DNA of 64,000 nt. It comes from Dakarella massiliensis. Its GTDB lineage: Bacteria; Pseudomonadota; Gammaproteobacteria; Burkholderiales; Burkholderiaceae_F. The stretch covers positions 186,001-250,000 of the forward strand of contig NZ_CVTY01000006.1 in NCBI RefSeq assembly GCF_001182045.1. Direction: 5' to 3'. The notes below the pieces were generated by a model. That model made no database searches, had not been told where the DNA came from, and saw only the letters and a program-made list of their open reading frames with translations. Of this stretch, positions 17,731 to 25,775 are shown one piece after another. A program made the translations under genes and the position numbers. The number at the start of each line of letters is the position of its first letter. Positions within the stretch are counted from its first letter, which is position 1.

Positions 17731-20475
17731 GTGCCCGGTGTCAGGGCGACGGCAAGCACCCTCATCACGCTGACTCCCTCCCCGTACCGCACGGATGAAC
17801 TGCGAGAGACCGTCACTCCCACCCCGGCGGACAGCGGGAAATTTCTCGTCTCCGCCTACAACACTTCCGGGGTGTACTTTCGGGGGCCCCACGTGAGCGA
17901 AGTGCTGAACGGCGCCTTCAGCAACTCCATTCCGGTGAACGGTTACCAGGACTACTTCTACGAAGACTACGGAATAACGCTGTTCTACGCGGAGCTTTCT
18001 CACCTCGAACTCGAACGCAGTCTCATGAGCCATCAGAGGTACCGGAACTACACGATGCTCCTCGAAGCGGAGCTCGCGGTGCTGCAGGACATCGGTTATG
18101 AGATCGATCGGAGCCTCTTCTACGGCCACTCAATCTATAACGACGGTCTCACGGTCACGAATCAATACGGCTACAGCCACGGGACGACGCTTGGGGTCGG
18201 TCTTCACGTGTTCGGAAGCGGGAACACCGTGACGCAGGCAGCGCCGATCGCCGCTTCAGGCGATGCCGCGGTCGGAATCCGGAACGACGGCTCGGGGAAC
18301 ACGATCATCGTCCCCGCGGGAACGACTGTGTCGTCCTCCGGCGTTCACGGCATCGGCCTTCTTTTCGCCTACGGGAAGGAGAACCGCCTGATCCAGTCGG
18401 GGACGGTTTCCGCGCCTGGCGAGGGCGGTATCGGGATCCGGTTTGATTTCGGCCACAACGCGATCGCGGATTTCTATGGGTATCGGGGTTCCTTTATCCA
18501 TTTCGCCTACGGAGAAAACCAGCCTGTCACGGAGCTCTGGGAAGGATTTCAGCTGAACCTCGATGGGCCGCTCGTCAGTTCGTACGACCTCTCGGGGAGT
18601 CTCTCGGGGTCGGACGCCGCGATCTATATCGGCGAAAACGCGCTCGTTTCCGCGATCAATATCCTGCGGGGAGCTTCAATCACCGGAGACATCATCTCAG
18701 ACTGGGACCCCGACCTCGCGATCGAAACAGACGAAGGTGAAACCCTTTCCGTCGTGAATAAAGAGGCGGCCGCGGAAGCCGATGTCCCGCTTTACACGGA
18801 TCTCAATTTCGGATACCGGACCGCGGCGGACGGAAGCGCTGACACGTCATCCGCCGACCCCGATTTCAGCCTCACCTACAGCGGCTCGATTTCTGGACCT
18901 GAGACGATCAGACTGAACGTCATCGGCGGAAACCTGACGCTGACAGGGGAGTCTAACGTCTATTCGATCCGGAACGACGCGACACTCACACTTGGAACCC
19001 AGGCGTCAGTCGCCGCCACAGCCGCCTTCACGAATCGCGAAAACGCGACGCTCGCGACGCCGATCCTGTCGGACGGAACGCTCGGCGAAATCGCCACGGG
19101 GGAATCAGGGAGCAGCCTTCAGGGGACGTGGCTCCTCTCGCCGCCCGAAACCTACTACCGCACCGGCACCGCCATCACCGCGCGGCACTCGGCGGTCACG
19201 CTGAACGGCGGCAATCTCGAGTGGGAGGGCACGATCAAGGCCTCGACCCGCTCCCCCACGCTGACACTCCGGGTGTCCGGGAGCCGCGCGACCCCCACAA
19301 TCACGGTGGAGCGGCCGAGCAACGCTTATAGCCAGTACGGGACATCGCCCGCTGCCCGCGGCGCGGGATCCGGGGTGCTCGGGCTTGCCTCGGCCGCGGA
19401 AGGTGACGCCCAGACTCTTATCCGCACGATCGACTACCTTCCGAACGGCGCGGCGGTGGACGCGGCGCTTTCGCAGATTTCCGCCGAAACCTATAACGCC
19501 GCCGCGGACGCGGAGCTCCGAGGCATGAGCGCCGCGAACACTGCGCTCTTCTCCCGGGTCCATGCGTCGAAACTCGAAGCGGAGGCGGATCCCGCGGCAC
19601 CGGACGGCGCTGCCGCGTCTGGCTTCCCCATTTCACAGTGGACCGGCTATGCGATACCGTTCGCCTCGAGAACGCTGCGGCACGGGCTCTCGGGGCACGC
19701 GGACTACCGGGGGTCGGCCGCTGGCATTCTCGCAGGCGTCGAACGGAACGCGAGCGACGGTCTGACCTTCGGGCTCGATGCCGGGCTTATCGGGCGTCAC
19801 ACGTCACTCCATCAGAATCACAATGACCGCGTGAATTCCGCTGGGTTCTCCGTCGGAACCCACGCCTTCTATTCGCCGGACGCGTGGAACGGCTTCTATA
19901 TCGCCGGGGCCGTCCGAGTCGGGTTTGATGAGAACCACTCAAAGCGCCGTATCGCGATCAGTGACTATCGCCGTACGGCGAAAGGCCACTATACGAGTGT
20001 CGGAGCGTCGGGCCTCGCCACGCTTGGAAAAGACTTCTACGCCGGGAATGTGTCATTCGGCCCGATCGTTACCGCGGAGTACGGCGTGACACACCGCGAA
20101 GGCTTTACGGAGCGGGGCGGTGACGGCGTGAATCTCCGTATCAAAGGCGGGAGCGAAGACACCTTCGCCACAACTGTCGGAGGTCACCTCTCAGGCTTCT
20201 CCCGAACCGAAACCGGGCTGCGGCTCGCCGCGAACCTTACGGCGGGCTGGAAGCATGAATTCACGGGAAGCAGCTACACGACCACGGCGTCGTTCGCTGG
20301 GTACCCCGGCACCTCGTTTGAAACCCGGACAGAGCGCGGCGCTCGGGACGGCTTTGTGATCCAGGGCACCGCGTCGCTCCAAAGCCCCGGACGACGGGTC
20401 TTCGCGAACCTCACTTCCGGTTACGCGCACGACACGGGGTTCAATGTCGGATTTGAAGCGGGGTTCCGCTTCTGA
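17731..20475 (+). CDS. C-terminal part: autotransporter passenger and beta-barrel
   Basis: The frame continues after the amber codon. The first usable start is a GTG at 17731, giving 914 residues with no signal peptide, so this part alone could not be exported. It contains Gly/Ser/Thr-rich strands typical of a beta-helical passenger (for example NTVTQAAPIAASGDAAVGI and the repeated SGNTI/ENRLIQSG turns). From about residue 635 the 12-strand autotransporter barrel (WTGYAIPFASRTLRHGLSG onward) ends in VGFEAGFRF with the terminal Phe used by the Bam complex. A strong terminator follows. Confidence 0.8.
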   Translation: MPGVRATASTLITLTPSPYRTDELRETVTPTPADSGKFLVSAYNTSGVYFRGPHVSEVLNGAFSNSIPVNGYQDYFYEDYGITLFYAELSHLELERSLMSHQRYRNYTMLLEAELAVLQDIGYEIDRSLFYGHSIYNDGLTVTNQYGYSHGTTLGVGLHVFGSGNTVTQAAPIAASGDAAVGIRNDGSGNTIIVPAGTTVSSSGVHGIGLLFAYGKENRLIQSGTVSAPGEGGIGIRFDFGHNAIADFYGYRGSFIHFAYGENQPVTELWEGFQLNLDGPLVSSYDLSGSLSGSDAAIYIGENALVSAINILRGASITGDIISDWDPDLAIETDEGETLSVVNKEAAAEADVPLYTDLNFGYRTAADGSADTSSADPDFSLTYSGSISGPETIRLNVIGGNLTLTGESNVYSIRNDATLTLGTQASVAATAAFTNRENATLATPILSDGTLGEIATGESGSSLQGTWLLSPPETYYRTGTAITARHSAVTLNGGNLEWEGTIKASTRSPTLTLRVSGSRATPTITVERPSNAYSQYGTSPAARGAGSGVLGLASAAEGDAQTLIRTIDYLPNGAAVDAALSQISAETYNAAADAELRGMSAANTALFSRVHASKLEAEADPAAPDGAAASGFPISQWTGYAIPFASRTLRHGLSGHADYRGSAAGILAGVERNASDGLTFGLDAGLIGRHTSLHQNHNDRVNSAGFSVGTHAFYSPDAWNGFYIAGAVRVGFDENHSKRRIAISDYRRTAKGHYTSVGASGLATLGKDFYAGNVSFGPIVTAEYGVTHREGFTERGGDGVNLRIKGGSEDTFATTVGGHLSGFSRTETGLRLAANLTAGWKHEFTGSSYTTTASFAGYPGTSFETRTERGARDGFVIQGTASLQSPGRRVFANLTSGYAHDTGFNVGFEAGFRF

Positions 20476-20506
20476 TTAAAGCCGAATCTCCTGAGCTCAA
20501 AAAAAC

Positions 20507-20545
20507 AGGAGGGCAGTCTTTTGCGGACTGCCCTCCTCTCTTTTT
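20507..20545. terminator. Bidirectional terminator after the autotransporter
   Basis: AGGAGGGCAGTC (20507-20518) pairs perfectly with GACTGCCCTCCT (20526-20537). A T-run follows, and an A-run precedes it, serving the convergent AraC gene too. Confidence 0.9.
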
Positions 20546-20559
20546 GAATCTAATCGGCG

Positions 20560-21498
20560 TCAGATCACACGGACAATGCCCGGACCATCCTGCGTCTCCA
20601 GCCGCTTCACGTCCTTCATCGGGGGCTCTCCGAAAAGGCGCTTGTACTCGCGGATAAACTGCGGCGCGCTTTCGTACCCCACCGCGGACGCCGTGTCCGT
20701 GACGTTCCAGCCCAGCCGGACCATGAGCCGCTGGGCCTCGTAAAGCCTCAGCATTTTCACGAACTTCAGCGGCGGAAATCCCGTCACGGTTTTGAAAACG
20801 CGGTGGAAAGCGGATGTCGACATATGGACGCGGTCCGAAAGCTCATCCACCCGGATCGGTTCCCGGTAGTGAGACCGGATCCACTGCACGGCCTCCGTGA
20901 TCGCGTGGCAGCGGGTCCCCGGCATCATGAGCTGCCGGATGGTTTTCCCGGCGGGCGACTTCAGGATCCAGTAGTGGATTTCGCGGGACACGAGGGGCTG
21001 CAGCACCTGAGCGTCCTCGGGGTGTTCAAGAAGCCGCGAGAGCCTGTCAAAGGCGTCCGCGAGCGGCTCCGGAGCCTGGAACACAAACCCAAGCTCATCC
21101 GGGATCCAGTCGGGGTGGGGGATCGGGTCACGCTTCGTGAGTTCCGCGATGATCTCGGGCTCGAACTGCAGGCCGACCGAAATATAGGGCTTTTCGTGCG
21201 ACGCGCCGACCGAGTGGAAGAACGCCGGGACGCAGAGCGAGGACACGAAACACTCCCCCTCCGTGTAGACATACTTCCGGCCGCCGATATGATTTTCTTT
21301 CGTGCCGGAGACAACAAAGCACGCCATCTCTTTTCCGCCATTGCAGTCGATCACGTCGTCGCTCTCCCGCCGATAAACGGAAACGCCTGTGATGTCGGAG
21401 TAGAGAATTTCGGGGGTGGGACAGATCCCGTCCAGCCGCTCAAACATCTGGCGGCGCCGTCGGACCTGATCCGGGGACTCCAATGCTGCATTCTTCAT
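20560..21498 (-). CDS. AraC-family regulator (AraC_N / YqhC-like)
   Basis: The 312-residue regulator has an N-terminal AraC_N type ligand domain (about residues 20-190) and a C-terminal double helix-turn-helix. The latter has IRVDELSDRVHMSTSAFHRV for the first helix pair and the signature GYESAPQFIREYKRLFGEPP near the end. It is divergent from an exported flavodoxin gene, with a 27-bp perfect dyad in between. YqhC-type regulators commonly control neighbouring aldehyde or quinone reductases, so control of the flavodoxin gene is likely but inferred. Confidence 0.88.
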   Translation of the reverse strand: MKNAALESPDQVRRRRQMFERLDGICPTPEILYSDITGVSVYRRESDDVIDCNGGKEMACFVVSGTKENHIGGRKYVYTEGECFVSSLCVPAFFHSVGASHEKPYISVGLQFEPEIIAELTKRDPIPHPDWIPDELGFVFQAPEPLADAFDRLSRLLEHPEDAQVLQPLVSREIHYWILKSPAGKTIRQLMMPGTRCHAITEAVQWIRSHYREPIRVDELSDRVHMSTSAFHRVFKTVTGFPPLKFVKMLRLYEAQRLMVRLGWNVTDTASAVGYESAPQFIREYKRLFGEPPMKDVKRLETQDGPGIVRVI

Positions 21499-21823
21499 AG
21501 GAAAAAGCTCTCCATCTTTTTCTATTGCTGCCGGGATTTTTTTGTGGTTTCGCCTTTTAGATTAACGCGAAAAAGGCGCGGATTATGAGACCGCGAAGCC
21601 CCATTTTCTTGACGGATATTCTCAAATACTTAACTGATATTTTTGAGGAATTCCTTTATATTTTAAGGGGTTGAAGTAATTTTTACTTCAACCCATCAGA
21701 AAAAAGTTGTAAACGCCTGAGGCAAAGCTGTAAGCCCCGATGGAAGCCTCTTCTATGAATCAGAGTGCGGCCTGTCCTCAGACGCAAGCAGCGAAGAAAA
21801 CAATAAAGCAAGAGCTATACGCA
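21499..21823. other. Divergent promoter region with long dyad
   Basis: The region is AT-rich, contains the 27-bp dyad at 21668-21694 and an imperfect CTCAAATA/TATTTTTGAG pair near 21613-21643. No gene is supported; upstream in-frame extension of the flavodoxin to 21740 is unlikely. Confidence 0.5.
21668..21694. promoter_or_regulatory. 27-bp perfect inverted repeat between araC and flavodoxin genes
   Basis: Arms of 12 bp (21668-21679, GGGTTGAAGTAA, and its exact complement at 21683-21694) flank TTT. There is no U-run on either side, so it is more likely an operator or mRNA hairpin than a terminator. Confidence 0.55.
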
Positions 21824-22402
21824 ATGAACCAAACAAAATTTATCTCGCGCCGGACGTTCCTCACCGGTGTCTCAGCCGCGGCGATCGCCGCCGCCTCTCC
21901 CGCGCTTTTCGCCGCCCCAAAGCCGAAAGCGAAGGCGCTCATCATCCTCTTCTCCCGCTCCGGGAACACCGCGTACCTCGCGGAGCGGATCCACGCCGAA
22001 ACCGGCGCCCCGATTCTCAGGATTGAGCCGAAGGTTCCCTACGCCCCCCGCTACAGCGATATGACGGACGGCGCCCGGGAAGAAATCCGGAAGTGGAGCC
22101 GCCGTGAAATCAAGACGAAGATTCCGGATCTCTCGGGCTACGACACGATCTTTATCTGCGCCCCGCTCTGGTGGGGGCACCTTGATACCCCGATGCGGAC
22201 GTTCCTCATGGATCATCCGCTCGCCGGAAAGACCGTCTTCCCGGTAACGACCTCGGGGAGCTCGTCCCCGGCGGGTGTCGTCGCGGATATTCATAAGCTT
22301 TGCCCGGAGGCCACAATCAAGCCTGAATTCTGGGTGCCGGGAGATGAAGCTCGGAAATCCGACGCGGAACTGAAGGCGTGGCTTAAGAAGAGCGGCTTCT
22401 GA
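21824..22402 (+). CDS. Exported flavodoxin-like protein
   Basis: The protein has about 192 residues. The start at 21824 places a twin-arginine-like signal at the N-terminus (ISRRTFLTGVSAAAIAAAS, cleavage near ALFAA). The flavodoxin fold begins KALIILFSRSGNTAYLAE, where SRSGNT is the FMN phosphate loop, and continues with YDTIFICAPLWWGHLDTPM and PVTTSGSSSPAGV. A folded FMN protein fits Tat export. It is probably a periplasmic electron carrier or reductase of unknown partner. It is divergent from an AraC regulator and related in design to the frameshifted gene at 53278-53870. Confidence 0.82.
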   Translation: MNQTKFISRRTFLTGVSAAAIAAASPALFAAPKPKAKALIILFSRSGNTAYLAERIHAETGAPILRIEPKVPYAPRYSDMTDGAREEIRKWSRREIKTKIPDLSGYDTIFICAPLWWGHLDTPMRTFLMDHPLAGKTVFPVTTSGSSSPAGVVADIHKLCPEATIKPEFWVPGDEARKSDAELKAWLKKSGF

Positions 22403-22457
22403 CCGTAGACTCGTCGCCCCGGCGCGGTTTGCCCGGGGCTCACGCCTGTAGGAGAAT

Positions 22458-22490
22458 GGGGAAGACTTTTTAATGCCTTCCCCTTTTTCT
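22458..22490 (+). terminator. Terminator between the flavodoxin and the next araC gene
   Basis: GGGGAAG (22458-22464) pairs with CTTCCCC (22477-22483) and is followed by TTTTTCTTT. It ends only a few bases before the next start codon, leaving no room for a ribosome-binding site there. Confidence 0.75.
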
Positions 22491-22492
22491 TT

Positions 22493-23464
22493 ATGCCGAT
22501 CACGTCTGACCTGACACCGCGTCCTGATTTCAACGCTGACGAGAACCTCGCGCATCTCACGGAAGCGCTCGCCCCCTTTGGGTTCACGGCGGGGAGCGGG
22601 AAAGCGGCGGAATCGGGACTCAGCTTCCGCGTGAGTGTCCGGGAGGCCGGGGGAATCGCGGCCGCCCGAGCCGAAGGTCCGGGGCTTGTCTTCAAACGGA
22701 AAGCGAAACCCGTCGCCGCGTCAGACGACGCCCGGCTACTCCTTCTCTTCGCCGCGGCGGGAACATCTGAAATCGCTGAAGGAAAGACAAGGCTCCAGGT
22801 GACCCCAGGATCCTTTGTTCCGATTCTGGATGGCGAAGACCTCAGGATCACTACCCCTGCGGGAAGCCAGATTTTTCTGCTTTCGCTCCCGCTTGCGGCG
22901 GTGCCGAAGTCAGACGAAATCCCCCGACGCCAGATCCCGAAAACCGGGATCCAGGGGAGCGGCTGGGCCTCTGACGCCTTTATCCGGATTCTCGAAAGTT
23001 TCTTCCGCGCGGCGTTCCTCTATGGGGATGAGGATTTCGCGCGGGCCGCTTCCGCTCTCCCCGCTTTTCTCCCGCCCGTGATTGAGGCGCTCCCGATGCG
23101 CCGGGCAAAGCACCCGAGCGCGGCGCTCGGCACCCTCCGGACCACCGTCCTCGGGATCATGACGCGCCGCCGAGCGGAAAAGGGGCTGTCGCTTGAGGAG
23201 ATCGCCTCCGACGCCGGGGTCACGACCCGCTACATCACCGAGGCATTCCGGGACGCTGGGACCACCGCGATGAATGAACTCGTAAGGATCCGGGTGGAGG
23301 CGGCCGCCGCCGACCTCCGGGACCCCGAACTCTCACGCCTCCCCCTCCGCACGATTTCTGACCGGAACGGGTTCGCGACGCAGCAGCATTTTTCCCGAGC
23401 GTTCCGGCTCCGATTCGGCGTCACGCCGAATCACTGGAAGAAGGGCGAAGGGGGCGCGGTGTAA
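22493..23464 (+). CDS. AraC-family transcriptional regulator
   Basis: The protein has 323 residues. A poorly conserved N-terminal half (probable cupin-like or AraC_binding domain) is followed by the DNA-binding half with LSLEEIASDAGVTTRYITEAF and the signature ISDRNGFATQQHFSRAFRLR. The ATG at 22493 directly follows the terminator of the previous gene, so this mRNA may be leaderless or the true start may lie downstream at a non-ATG codon. The target is unknown; the neighbouring racemase-like and U32 genes are candidates. Confidence 0.82.
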   Translation: MPITSDLTPRPDFNADENLAHLTEALAPFGFTAGSGKAAESGLSFRVSVREAGGIAAARAEGPGLVFKRKAKPVAASDDARLLLLFAAAGTSEIAEGKTRLQVTPGSFVPILDGEDLRITTPAGSQIFLLSLPLAAVPKSDEIPRRQIPKTGIQGSGWASDAFIRILESFFRAAFLYGDEDFARAASALPAFLPPVIEALPMRRAKHPSAALGTLRTTVLGIMTRRRAEKGLSLEEIASDAGVTTRYITEAFRDAGTTAMNELVRIRVEAAAADLRDPELSRLPLRTISDRNGFATQQHFSRAFRLRFGVTPNHWKKGEGGAV

Positions 23465-23564
23465 CCCCGCAGCGCACCGGGCGCTCTGATTCCGGCTATC
23501 CTTGAAGTCACTCAAGAGTCACCAACTCCCGTAACTCAAAAAATTCCAAAAAGGATAGAAAGCC

Positions 23565-24185
23565 ATGGCTCAGATTCTTGGCATTGTCCAGACGTCAAGC
23601 GGTTCCTCCGCTCTCCTCCGGTCGCTCTGCGAACAGTACCTTCCGGGTATCGAAGTGCGTCAGTTTATCGGTGAAGGGCTCCTCAACCCCACCTTCTCCG
23701 AATCCGGTCCTACCCCTGCTGATAACCGGGCGCTCTTTCACCTCTACGAAGCGGCTGAAAATGTCGGCTGCGACGCGATCCTGAATGAATGCGTGGTGTA
23801 CGGCAACACCGCGACCGCGCTCGCGAGCTTCTTCAACCCCCGCATCGTCCGTATCGATGAAGGGATGATCCTCGACGCGCTGAAGATCGGGAAGCGCTTC
23901 GCGATTTTCGGCACCGCGAAGGCCGCGCTTCACCCGAGCGAAACGCTGCTTCTTAACCTCGCCTACCGCCGCGGGCTTGATGTCACGGTGGAAACGCATC
24001 ATGTGACGCGGGAAGCTCTCGCCGCCGAAGCCGCGAAGGTGGATGGCACGGTGGACGCGATTCTCCTCGCGCAGCCCTCGATGGCAGCGCTCGCCCCGCA
24101 GATGAAGGGCTTCAAGACCCCGGTGCTCTCGGTGCTCGACTCCGGTTTCAGGCTCCTGCGTGACGTGATGGCGTCGCTCGCCTGA
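23565..24185 (+). CDS. Aspartate/glutamate racemase-superfamily protein
   Basis: The 206-residue protein has the two-lobed architecture of the Asp/Glu/hydantoin racemase family. The first lobe carries a possible catalytic Cys in DAILNECVVYGNTATAL. In the second lobe, where the partner Cys usually sits, the sequence is AILLAQPSMAAL, with Ser and no Cys. It may therefore be a decarboxylase- or isomerase-like relative rather than a true two-base racemase. No signal peptide is seen. It is a single gene with a good terminator. The substrate is unknown. Confidence 0.65.
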   Translation: MAQILGIVQTSSGSSALLRSLCEQYLPGIEVRQFIGEGLLNPTFSESGPTPADNRALFHLYEAAENVGCDAILNECVVYGNTATALASFFNPRIVRIDEGMILDALKIGKRFAIFGTAKAALHPSETLLLNLAYRRGLDVTVETHHVTREALAAEAAKVDGTVDAILLAQPSMAALAPQMKGFKTPVLSVLDSGFRLLRDVMASLA

Positions 24186-24207
24186 TACAAGCTCAGCGGC
24201 TCAACAG

Positions 24208-24250
24208 AAGAAGCTCTTTCGCCTAGAATGCGGGAGCTTCTTATTTTTTT
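24208..24250 (+). terminator. Terminator after the racemase-like gene
   Basis: AAGAAGCTC (24208-24216) pairs with GAGCTTCTT (24234-24242), followed by ATTTTTTT. Confidence 0.8.
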
Positions 24251-24279
24251 CGCTTTTTTCCGTTTGTGGTTCTCCCTTT

Positions 24280-25524
24280 ATGCTCCGCTCTGACTTTGAA
24301 ATCATGGCTCCTGTCGGTTCCCGCGAGTCGCTCTACGCGGCGTTCCAGGCCGGGGCTGACGCCGTGTACTTCGGGGTCGGAAAGCTCAATATGCGGGCGC
24401 ACTCCGCGAACGCCTTCACGATTGATGACCTTCGGGAGATCGCGGAACTCTGCCGCGATAAGGGCGTGAAAAGCTACCTCACCGTGAACACGATCGTGTA
24501 CGACGAGGAACTCGACGAAATGCGGCGAATCGTGGACGCCGCGAAAGCGGCCGGCATTTCCGCGATCATCGCGTCTGACGCCGCGGTGCTCGGCTACGCG
24601 AAGAAAGCGGGCGTGGAAGTGCATCTCTCGACGCAAATGAACATCTCGAACACGGAGGCGCTCCGGTTCTACTCGGCGTACGCCGATGTCGCGGTGCTCG
24701 CGCGGGAGCTGAATCTCAAACAGGTCAAGCGGATCCACGACGCGATCGTCTCGGAACCGATCCTCGGACCCTCCGGGCAGCCGATGCGGATCGAGATGTT
24801 CTGCCACGGGGCGCTCTGCCTCGCCGTTTCCGGAAAATGCTTCATGAGTCTCGGGACACGGGGCGAAAGCGCGAACCGCGGCCAGTGCCTGCAGACCTGC
24901 CGCCGCTCCTACCTTGTGAAAGATAAGACGCGGGATATCGAGCTCGAGGTCGATAACGAATACATCATGAGCCCGAAGGACCTGAAGACGATCGGGTTCC
25001 TGGATCGGATGATTGACGCCGGTGTGCGCGTGTTCAAAATCGAAGGCCGCGCCCGCGGTCCTGAATACGTCCGCACGGTGGTGGAGTGCTACGACGAAGC
25101 GATCCGGACCTATATCGCGGGTGAATGGGACGAGTCCTGCCGCACGAAGTGGGACGCGAAACTCGCTGCCGTCTTTAACCGCGGGTTCTGGGAGGGGTAC
25201 TACCTCGGAGCCCCGGTCGCGGATATCACGAACGGCTACGGGACCAAGGCGACGGAAAAGAAGTTCTACGTCGGAAAGTGCGTGAATTTCTTCGTGAAGC
25301 CTTCGATCGCCGAATTCGTGCTTGAAGCGGGCGGGTTCAAAAAGGGCGAAAAGCTCCTCATCACCGGCCCCACGACGGGCGCGGCGTACGCGGAGCCCAC
25401 TGAAATCTTCGCGGACGAAAAGCCCGCCGACTCGTTTGAGAAGAAGGACGACATCACGTTCAAGGTCCCCGAGCGCGTCCGCCCGGGCGACAAGCTCTAC
25501 GTGATCCGGACGCGCGAAGCGTAA
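24280..25524 (+). CDS. U32-family peptidase / tRNA hydroxylation protein (TrhP/YegQ type)
   Basis: The 414-residue cytosolic protein carries the U32 signature EMFCHGALCLAVSGKCFMS (about residues 165-183) and the N-terminal EIMAPVGSRESLYAAFQAGADAVYFG. The two further Cys in NRGQCLQTCRRSY complete the probable iron-sulphur cluster ligands. In E. coli, YegQ (TrhP) is needed for 5-hydroxyuridine formation in tRNA, and RlhA is a related 23S rRNA hydroxylase. This length fits the TrhP group. It is a single gene with a terminator of its own. Confidence 0.88.
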   Translation: MLRSDFEIMAPVGSRESLYAAFQAGADAVYFGVGKLNMRAHSANAFTIDDLREIAELCRDKGVKSYLTVNTIVYDEELDEMRRIVDAAKAAGISAIIASDAAVLGYAKKAGVEVHLSTQMNISNTEALRFYSAYADVAVLARELNLKQVKRIHDAIVSEPILGPSGQPMRIEMFCHGALCLAVSGKCFMSLGTRGESANRGQCLQTCRRSYLVKDKTRDIELEVDNEYIMSPKDLKTIGFLDRMIDAGVRVFKIEGRARGPEYVRTVVECYDEAIRTYIAGEWDESCRTKWDAKLAAVFNRGFWEGYYLGAPVADITNGYGTKATEKKFYVGKCVNFFVKPSIAEFVLEAGGFKKGEKLLITGPTTGAAYAEPTEIFADEKPADSFEKKDDITFKVPERVRPGDKLYVIRTREA

Positions 25525-25548
25525 GAAAAGCGCTCGGTAAAGCGCCAG

Positions 25549-25587
25549 AGCGGCAGCGTCCCCGGGGAGGGACCTGCCGCTTTTTTT
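25549..25587 (+). terminator. Terminator after the U32 gene
   Basis: AGCGGCAG (25549-25556) pairs with CTGCCGCT (25574-25581), followed by TTTTTT. Confidence 0.88.
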
Positions 25588-25673
25588 GACGTTCCGAAAA
25601 ACCGATCTCTGGGACACGCCAGGTACCGGAAAACCGTCTTACATCAATTCAGGGCCACGGTTACCTCCTGATA

Positions 25674-25725
25674 GGTATACCGCTTTGATTATCAAAGTGT
25701 TAGATTTATTGGTATACTGGTATAC
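25674..25725. promoter_or_regulatory. Operator cluster before the DASS transporter
   Basis: GGTATACC at 25674-25681 is palindromic. GGTATAC recurs at 25711-25717 and 25719-25725. Between them is a perfect 15-bp dyad, CTTTGAT-T-ATCAAAG (25683-25697). TNGTATACNA-type palindromes are typical of GntR/FCD repressors; no GntR gene lies in the window. Confidence 0.5.
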
Positions 25726-25775
25726 AGCAACTCACGGTAGATTGTTCCGGTGCTTTCTGCTGATGGAGTGTTTCC

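Larger units (their letters stand above)
17008..20475 (+). pseudogene. Autotransporter with HExxH passenger, interrupted by an in-frame amber codon
   Basis: One continuous reading frame of about 1,155 codons is broken only by TAG at 17692-17694 (context CMV-stop-DEAAQLF). Both halves are in the same frame, and the coding character is uninterrupted across the stop. The intact protein would have a signal peptide (ending ASAFA), a passenger with HELGHSLGI near residue 183, a beta-helical region and a C-terminal barrel ending in Phe. TGG (Trp) to TAG is the simplest single-base origin. Without suppression only the soluble N-terminal piece is made. A sequencing error is possible. Confidence 0.75.
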
